DNA from: Mariprofundaceae bacterium
Lineage (GTDB): Bacteria; Pseudomonadota; Zetaproteobacteria; Mariprofundales; Mariprofundaceae
DNA: 12,235 nucleotides
Reading direction: 5' to 3'
Assembly (NCBI GenBank): GCA_030950825.1
Contig: JAUZQT010000017.1
Span: 1 to 12,235, forward strand
How positions within the stretch are numbered: the stretch's first letter is position 1; every line of letters begins with the position of its first letter. Positions 7,509 through 12,235 of the stretch are shown here, piece by piece. A program made the translations under genes and the position numbers. Below the pieces are notes generated by a model. It did no database searches. It had not been told where the DNA came from and saw nothing but the letters and a program-made list of their open reading frames with translations.

Positions 7509-8305
7509 GCGCGCTTCTCTTTATTCAATAGCCATGCGATCCATGCCAGGCCTGTCACCAACATAAACGAGGATAAAAGCATGCCCATGGTTAAAAAGTC
7601 GCCATACAAGAAACCAAGCTGTACATCAGGTTGACGATAATTTTCACAAACGATACGTGCCAATGCGTAACCAGTTAAAAATATCGCCACACGTATGCCC
7701 TCAGGCCAATCGCGTTTACGCGTAAACCATAAAATAAGAAATAGCACTACGCCTTCAAGCAACATCTCATACAATTGGCTGGGGTGTCTCAAAGAATGCC
7801 CTGCGCCAGGGAAAATCATCGCCCAAGGCACATCCGCAGTGGTCATGCGCCCCCATAATTCACCGTTGATGAAATTACCCATGCGCCCGAATGCCAAGCC
7901 AATCGGTGCAACTACAAAAAACTTATCCATCAATAACATGAATGGCATCTGATGTTTACGGCAATACCATAAACCCGCCACAATAGGCCCTACCAGCCCA
8001 CCATGAAACGACATACCACCCTGCCAAATATAAAATATTTCAATAGGGTGTCCGATATAATAAGAAAAATTATAAAACAACACATAAGCCAAGCGTCCAC
8101 CCAGCACCACACCCAAAATCAACGCTGTAAATAACCCTTCATAGGCTTCGGGTTTTACGCTGAGATCCCATGCACCACATTCACGCAGCTGTTTGCGTAC
8201 CAGCAACCATACCGCAGAAAAACCAAAGACATACATCAGCCCATACCAATGAATGGCAAAAGGGCCAAGTTGAAGGGCTACAGGATCAATATGCGGCGCA
8301 ATCAT
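7505..8305 (-). CDS. lgt: Prolipoprotein diacylglyceryl transferase Lgt
   Basis: Inner-membrane enzyme that moves diacylglycerol from phosphatidylglycerol onto the lipobox cysteine of prolipoproteins, the first step in lipoprotein maturation. The family signature GRMGNFINGELWG is present at residues 140-152, with the HGG segment at 101-103 and HPSQLYE at 174-180; about seven membrane helices can be drawn. I chose the ATG at 8305, which overlaps the uppP stop by ATGA exactly as the other junctions here do and gives 266 residues. A GTG at 8317 is an alternative, adding four residues and overlapping uppP by 16 bases. The downstream overlap with xth is again ATGA. The gene is intact, and lgt is normally essential in Gram-negative bacteria. 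Confidence 0.94.
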   Translation of the reverse strand: MIAPHIDPVALQLGPFAIHWYGLMYVFGFSAVWLLVRKQLRECGAWDLSVKPEAYEGLFTALILGVVLGGRLAYVLFYNFSYYIGHPIEIFYIWQGGMSFHGGLVGPIVAGLWYCRKHQMPFMLLMDKFFVVAPIGLAFGRMGNFINGELWGRMTTADVPWAMIFPGAGHSLRHPSQLYEMLLEGVVLFLILWFTRKRDWPEGIRVAIFLTGYALARIVCENYRQPDVQLGFLYGDFLTMGMLLSSFMLVTGLAWIAWLLNKEKRA

Positions 8306-9069
8306 GTCAGCATCCACAGCAATAAGAGCCCAAATAAAATGCGATAAATACCAAAAGCAACAAAAGTGAAACGTTCAAGGAATTGAATAAACAAACGCAT
8401 TACCAGCCATGCTGAAATAAAAGCAACCACAAAGCCGACCAGCAACACAATGAGGTTCGTACCCATGAATTCATCAGAATGCTTGAGCAAGTCAAAGCCA
8501 CTGGCAGCCATCATCACGGGTAATGCCAAAAGAAACGAAAATTCAGCACTGGCTTTGCGGCTTAAGCCAACAAGCAGTGCGCCGATGATGGAGGCACCAG
8601 CTCGGCTTGTGCCTGGTATTAAAGCAAAGACCTGAGCAATACCAATCCATAAAGCCTGACGGTAACTTAAATCTTCAACACGTTGGACAGGGTACGTTTT
8701 ATCTCGATGGAAATATTCAACAACAAGAAAAATAATGCCGCCTACAATAAACATCACCGCGACAATATCGACGGTAAACATGGCTTTTATTTGCTTGTGA
8801 AACAAGAAACCGACGATACCAAGTGGTATAAAAGCCAAGACAACTTTTTTCCACAGATCCAAATAAATAAAGGAAAATTTTTCCCGATAATTGGCAACTA
8901 CCGCCAAAATCGCAGCCAGTTGAATAATCACTTCAAAGGCTTTATTTTCATCATTCTGCTCAATACCCATCCATTGACTTGCGACAATCAAATGCCCTGT
9001 AGAAGAAATAGGTAAAAACTCCGTGGCTCCTTCAATAAGCCCCAGAATGATTGATTGAAATATATCCAT
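8302..9069 (-). CDS. uppP: Undecaprenyl-diphosphatase UppP (BacA)
   Basis: Integral membrane phosphatase that dephosphorylates undecaprenyl pyrophosphate, recycling the lipid carrier for peptidoglycan and surface polysaccharides; overproduction of the family gives bacitracin resistance. The 255-residue protein shows both active-site motifs: the EGATEFLPISSTGH segment at 13-26 (key residues E13, E17, S23, H26) and PGTSRAG at 152-158 with catalytic R156. Hydrophobic helices fill the remainder. It starts at an ATG preceded by aggg about nine bases upstream and is the first gene of the leftward operon, divergent from sppA. It is slightly shorter than the ~270-residue E. coli protein but complete in motifs. 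Confidence 0.94.
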   Translation of the reverse strand: MDIFQSIILGLIEGATEFLPISSTGHLIVASQWMGIEQNDENKAFEVIIQLAAILAVVANYREKFSFIYLDLWKKVVLAFIPLGIVGFLFHKQIKAMFTVDIVAVMFIVGGIIFLVVEYFHRDKTYPVQRVEDLSYRQALWIGIAQVFALIPGTSRAGASIIGALLVGLSRKASAEFSFLLALPVMMAASGFDLLKHSDEFMGTNLIVLLVGFVVAFISAWLVMRLFIQFLERFTFVAFGIYRILFGLLLLWMLT

Positions 9070-9425
9070 GGTATGTGCCCTATGATTGATTTCTTCTTAA
9101 TAATTAAAACAAATGATCTGATGGCCTTTCTTCCGCGCCCATAAATCTTGCCGCATGCTACGTCTTGCGAAGCGCAAGCCAAGCTGCCATCGTTGGCCGC
9201 GTTTCCATTGATTCACAGCTATTCCTTCTTTTGGATCCATAACGTTAACGCAGATGAAGTTTTTAGCCCATGATATGAAACATTTATCGCAGCTGAAAAG
9301 CTTTATCTGCTCATTTATTTCAGCTCGGACAGCCTCCTAGATCCTGCAAGTGTTTGTGCGTAGTATGTAAGCGGTTGCAGGTTAATCGGCGGTTTAAATT
9401 TGTTTAAAGCGGGGTTTCAAGACAT
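9070..9425. other. Divergent spacer between uppP and sppA
   Basis: No gene is visible in these 356 bases. They must hold promoters for uppP (leftward) and sppA (rightward), but I see no confident -35/-10 pair. Visible structures are a small hairpin (cttgcg/cgcaag, 9164-9178), an 8-bp inverted repeat agctgaaa/tttcagct (9291-9298 and 9318-9325), and the CTAG repeat that begins at 9324, listed separately. Confidence 0.6.
9324..9381 (-). repeat. CTAG-ended repeat, copy 2, with adjoining hairpin
   Basis: Bases 9324-9355 are identical, in inverted orientation, to 12067-12098: 32 bases without mismatch, centred on CTAG at 9337-9340. The left part is the shared 17-base terminus; the right part begins atcctgcaagtgttt. 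From there cctgcaa (9343-9349) pairs with ttgcagg (9375-9381). This looks like a shortened or decayed relative of the 81-base inverted-repeat element at 12005-12085. It sits about 45-100 bases before sppA, where it may affect that gene's promoter or leader. Confidence 0.75.
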
Positions 9426-11252
9426 ATGAAACGTTTATTTTTTGGTGGTTTGCGTGTTTTAGATACCCTACGGCGTTTATTTATCAACCTTTTTTTCGTC
9501 CTGTTTTTAACCGTGTTTATTGTTGCGGTATTTCAGAGCCAAAGCAGCCTCCCAGATAAAGCGGTATTGACTATTAAACCGCAAGGGCAGCTGGTCGAGC
9601 AAATTAAACAGCCTTCAGCAGACGCTTTTCCTCTGGCGATTCCTGATCCGAACCAATCCAAGCTGTGGGATTTAACACGCGCTTTAAAAATGGCGCGTGA
9701 TGACGAGCATATTTTGGCGGTAAAGCTTGATTTGCATGCCTTGCAGCGCACATCGTTGGCAAAATTGCAAATTTTACGTGCTGCCATTGAAGATTTTAAG
9801 CTGAGTGGTAAGCCTGTATTGGTCTCAGGCAACGCTTACAGTCAGTCACAATATTATTTGGCCGCCGCCGCAGACACGATATTTTTACACCCCATGGGTA
9901 TTATTGAGCTTACTGGCTTCTCGGTGTATCGAAATTACATACATTCCGCATTGGAAAAATTGAATATTGATATACATGTTTTCCGTGTGGGTGAATATAA
10001 ATCGGCTGTTGAGCCATTTATACGTGATTCAATGTCCGATGCAGACCGTGAATCCAACCGTGTATGGTTGAATAGCTTGTGGAAATCCTACAAGCAGGAT
10101 CTGGCAACAATGCGTGGTATGGATGTTACGCATTTACAAGAATTATTGGATCAACAGCCAGATTTTTTACGTCAATACCAAGGTGACTCAGCAGGCTTAT
10201 ACAAAAAAGAGGGGCTGGTTGACCAGCTTGGTGATGATCAAGATGCCAAAGTCTTTTTAGCCAAGCTTCTGGATTGGCCTCAAGATGAAGATATACCATC
10301 ATTGACTTGCAAGGAGTATTTGAATTTAAGCGCGCAAGATGAACCAGAGCAAATAAGCGATCAAAAGGTAGGGTTGATTGTGGCCAGTGGCCCTATTTTG
10401 AATGGCGAACAGCCCTCTGGCGTCATTGGCAGTAAAACATTGGCGGGGCTGTTGGCAAAGGCGCGAATGGATGACGAGATCAAAACACTTGTGCTGCGTA
10501 TTGATAGCCCTGGCGGGTCGGCTTTGGCCTCGGAGCTTATTCGCAAAGAGCTTGAGCGAGTACGCCAAGCAGGGAAACCTGTCATTATTTCCATGGGTAG
10601 TATTGCAGCTTCGGGGGGTTATTGGATTGCCACGGCTGGGGATGAAATATGGGCGCACCCTACAACGCTCACAGGCTCGATTGGTGTGTTTGGCATTGTG
10701 CCTAACTTTTCCCGAAGCCTGAATAAAATGGGAGTGTATACAGATGGCCTTGGAACCACAGAAATTGCCAGCGCTATGCGTACTGACATACCGCTATCTC
10801 AAGCCATGGCTGAAATTATTCAAATGGGCGTGGATCATATTTATCAACGCTTTATTCATTTGGTTGCTGTTTCCCGAGATTTGCCAGTAGACGATGTTGA
10901 TGCCATTGCCCAAGGTCGTGTTTGGACAGGTGTTGATGCGCAGCGTCTGGGGCTGATCGATCAACTCGGTAGCTTGAATGATGCTATTGCAGCAGCAGCC
11001 AAACGCGCTGGCATTGCCGATCACTATGAATTAAAAGAAGTGAAAGTTCCTTTAAGCCTTCCTGAAATGCTTGTTGAGGAACTGTTTGGTGATGCAGATG
11101 CGCTTGTTCAGTTGGGCTACAAACTAACTGGCAGCGGGACTTATGCATCAATCCTTCATCACCCTGCGATGCAGGATTTTTTAAAGCCTTTACAGCTTCT
11201 GACAGAGCTGGATGACCCCAATTATATTTATGTTTATAGTGAGCTGCCTTAA
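9426..11252 (+). CDS. sppA: Signal peptide peptidase SppA, 67K type
   Basis: Membrane-bound S49-family protease that degrades signal peptides left in the inner membrane after cleavage by signal peptidases. The 608-residue product has one amino-terminal membrane anchor (about 18-37) and two tandem S49 domains, the arrangement of the E. coli protein. The catalytic dyad is split between them as expected: the lysine in VGEYKSAVEPF (K192) in the first domain and the serine in GSIAASGGYW (S396) in the second. The RIDSPGGSALASE motif at 358-370 is also typical. The start ATG at 9426 has only a modest gcgggg sequence upstream. The gene is monocistronic by appearance, with a 154-base gap to the hsdS-like gene. 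It is complete. Confidence 0.95.
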   Translation: MKRLFFGGLRVLDTLRRLFINLFFVLFLTVFIVAVFQSQSSLPDKAVLTIKPQGQLVEQIKQPSADAFPLAIPDPNQSKLWDLTRALKMARDDEHILAVKLDLHALQRTSLAKLQILRAAIEDFKLSGKPVLVSGNAYSQSQYYLAAAADTIFLHPMGIIELTGFSVYRNYIHSALEKLNIDIHVFRVGEYKSAVEPFIRDSMSDADRESNRVWLNSLWKSYKQDLATMRGMDVTHLQELLDQQPDFLRQYQGDSAGLYKKEGLVDQLGDDQDAKVFLAKLLDWPQDEDIPSLTCKEYLNLSAQDEPEQISDQKVGLIVASGPILNGEQPSGVIGSKTLAGLLAKARMDDEIKTLVLRIDSPGGSALASELIRKELERVRQAGKPVIISMGSIAASGGYWIATAGDEIWAHPTTLTGSIGVFGIVPNFSRSLNKMGVYTDGLGTTEIASAMRTDIPLSQAMAEIIQMGVDHIYQRFIHLVAVSRDLPVDDVDAIAQGRVWTGVDAQRLGLIDQLGSLNDAIAAAAKRAGIADHYELKEVKVPLSLPEMLVEELFGDADALVQLGYKLTGSGTYASILHHPAMQDFLKPLQLLTELDDPNYIYVYSELP

Positions 11253-11314
11253 CGCCGTTGGAGTCTTTTTACCCCATTTATTTCAAAGTATTTTGTTGCG
11301 GACGGTTAAGCTGG

Positions 11315-11330
11315 GGAGGGTGCCCCCTCC
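11315..11330 (+). terminator. GC-rich hairpin after sppA, possible terminator
   Basis: ggaggg (11315-11320) pairs with ccctcc (11325-11330) across a four-base loop, about 60 bases after the sppA stop. The tail attattc is not a good T-run, so intrinsic termination would be inefficient. Confidence 0.35.
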
Positions 11331-11406
11331 ATTATTCACCCATCAATCATAACAACGCACTAATGTCGATAGTGTTTAAAATTAGGCTGTCGCACTAAGG
11401 TGGTTG

Positions 11407-12138
11407 GTGCTACATTATTCAGATATGAAGTGTAAATTATCTAATTTTGTAGATATATCTGCGGAGCATTCTTTCCGGTCTAAAATCATTGGCATCCCAA
11501 ATTGCTCTGTTCGCGCGATCCAGATGAAAGACTTGTCAGAATACCAAGGAATCAAATGGGAGACCGTAGCAATTACCGATTTGCCCAGTTGCACTCCTGA
11601 AGAAAGTTCAAGCGCTTGGCTTAGGGATGGGGATATTATTTTCACAGCTAGAGGGAAGAATAATTATGCCGTTGAAACCAAACAGTGTTTACCGAACACT
11701 GTTTTGTCCCCTCATCTGTTTTTAATTCGCATAAAAGATACTTCTATTATTTCACCTGCATTTCTCAGGTGGCAAATCAGTCAGAAAACAGCTCAGCGCT
11801 ACTTCGTAAAATCTGCAGAATGCTCTTCCGTTATTGGGATCAGAAGGAAAATCCTAGAAGATCTTCCAATTTTTATTCCCGCCTTGGAAGAGCAGCGTGA
11901 GACCGTAAACGTTATTAACGGCATGGAAAAACAGCGCAATATCATGCAAGAATTGCAAGTAAACCATCTGAATATGATGGAAACGATTGCCTATAAACTA
12001 CTATCTAGACCTGCAAGTGTTTGCACATCCATAGCACAACCTCTTGATTCACTTGGACTATTGAAAAAACACTTGCAGGATCTAGGAGGCTGTCCGAGAA
12101 TAGAAAGACCTACTGCGAAACCCCCATTTCGACCATGA
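11407..12138 (+). CDS. Orphan single-domain type I restriction specificity (HsdS-like) protein with repeat-encoded tail
   Basis: Resembles the short (~200-residue) HsdS proteins that carry one target-recognition domain instead of two and would have to dimerise to guide a type I methylase. Recognisable features: LSNFVDISAEHSFR near the amino end, VRAIQMKDL (35-43), the DNA-binding core AWLRDGDIIFTARGKNNYAV (70-89), SPHLF (about 101-105), PAFLRWQIS (117-125), IPALEEQRETV (157-167) and a terminal helix suited to a coiled coil (165-199). The family normally ends near METIAYKLL, residue ~199. The remaining 44 residues are read through two inverted-repeat elements, so the true end was probably lost or displaced. 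The start is uncertain: GTG 11407 has aagg six bases upstream, TTG 11404 is too close to it, and ATG 11425 fits family length but lacks a ribosome binding site. No methylase or nuclease gene is within the window; expression and function are unproven. Confidence 0.72.
   Translation: MLHYSDMKCKLSNFVDISAEHSFRSKIIGIPNCSVRAIQMKDLSEYQGIKWETVAITDLPSCTPEESSSAWLRDGDIIFTARGKNNYAVETKQCLPNTVLSPHLFLIRIKDTSIISPAFLRWQISQKTAQRYFVKSAECSSVIGIRRKILEDLPIFIPALEEQRETVNVINGMEKQRNIMQELQVNHLNMMETIAYKLLSRPASVCTSIAQPLDSLGLLKKHLQDLGGCPRIERPTAKPPFRP
12005..12085. repeat. 81-bp inverted-repeat element with CTAG at both ends
   Basis: CTAG at 12005-12008 is followed by acctgcaagtgttt (12009-12022). The mirror image aaacacttgcaggat (12067-12081) is followed by CTAG (12082-12085). 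The arms pair over 13 bases (cctgcaagtgttt, 12010-12022, with 12067-12079) around a 44-base centre that shows no gene. The CTAG ends fit the YTAR target duplications known from IS5-group transposition, but no transposase is seen. It overlaps the carboxy end of the hsdS-like frame. A partial relative lies at 9341-9381. Confidence 0.7.
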
Positions 12139-12235
12139 TTTCCGTCTATTTTCGTTTTGAGACCCTGCTATTCGCCTCAAACAGCCGAAAATAATGACTC
12201 AAAATGGAATTTCCTCGCTACGATCTCTATTCTCG
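12082..12235. mobile_element. Fold-back MITE-like element, cut by the window end
   Basis: The left terminus is CTAG then gaggctgtccgagaatag (12086-12103). The window ends in ctattctcg (12227-12235), the exact reverse complement of cgagaatag at 12095-12103. The interior also folds: ccatttcgaccatgatt, starting near 12124, mirrors the complement of the 12186-12210 segment with few mismatches, and tattttcg (12147-12154) pairs with cgaaaata (12186-12193). If the right terminus is complete the element spans about 159 bases (12086 to roughly 12244). Short starts at 12194 and 12204 open frames running off the end, but are more likely part of the element than a gene. The stop of the hsdS-like frame (12136-12138) lies inside it. 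Confidence 0.7.

Noticed and set aside
9164..9178. Hairpin cttgcg/cgcaag in the uppP-sppA spacer as a terminator
   Set aside because: There is no T-run on either strand, and it lies upstream of both divergent genes where no transcript is known to end.
11305..11360. Integron attC-like site before the hsdS-like gene
   Set aside because: gttaagc at 11305-11311 fits the GTTRRRY core, but no matching RYYYAAC partner with proper spacing is found and no second site follows the gene.
12194..12235. Start of a transposase gene at the window end
   Set aside because: Two short frames begin here (12194 and 12204), but the segment pairs with 12095-12154 as the right arm of a fold-back element; too little sequence is available to call a gene.
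1..12235. CRISPR arrays, tRNA or rRNA genes, phage genes
   Set aside because: No regularly spaced direct repeats, tRNA or rRNA-like segments, or phage structural or integrase motifs were seen in either strand.

Overview
The window looks like chromosomal DNA of a Gram-negative member of the Pseudomonadota, probably Gamma- or Zetaproteobacteria-like. Supporting this are a long (67K-type) SppA signal-peptide peptidase, Lgt and UppP envelope enzymes, a complete Pst phosphate importer, and moderate base composition (estimated by eye, not counted). The species cannot be named from the sequence alone.

Layout: (1) 1-675 holds no convincing gene, only two hairpins just before pstS. (2) 676-4008 is a compact pstS-pstC-pstA-pstB operon, with ATGA overlaps at both pstC/pstA and pstA/pstB; no phoU or phoBR follows. 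(3) 4009-4417 is a repeat-rich spacer. It carries a short terminal repeat, a ~168-bp near-palindrome and a separate perfect 12-bp hairpin. (4) 4418-6670 encodes a CHASE2-type membrane adenylate cyclase, started by TTG behind a strong ribosome binding site. (5) 6750-9069 on the minus strand is an overlapping uppP-lgt-xth operon, convergent with the cyclase. (6) 9070-9425 is a divergent spacer carrying a second copy of the short repeat. (7) 9426-11252 is sppA. (8) 11407-12138 is an orphan, single-recognition-domain HsdS-like gene whose last ~44 codons are made of repeat DNA. (9) 12005-12235 holds two back-to-back inverted-repeat elements joined at a shared CTAG; the second runs off the window.

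The housekeeping genes work in known ways: phosphate uptake; cAMP signalling driven by an external sensor; lipoprotein maturation plus undecaprenyl-pyrophosphate recycling with a DNA-repair nuclease; and signal-peptide turnover. I see no new multi-gene system among them.

The unexplained structure is a small family of CTAG-bounded palindromic repeats resembling MITEs (non-autonomous transposon-like elements). One 17-bp terminus, ctaggaggctgtccgag, occurs three times (4101-4117 and 9324-9340 in one orientation, 12082-12098 in the other), each time at the edge of another inverted repeat. One 32-bp stretch containing it is repeated perfectly in inverted orientation on either side of sppA-hsdS. 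The terminal element makes a testable prediction: the bases right after the window should read gacagcctcctag.
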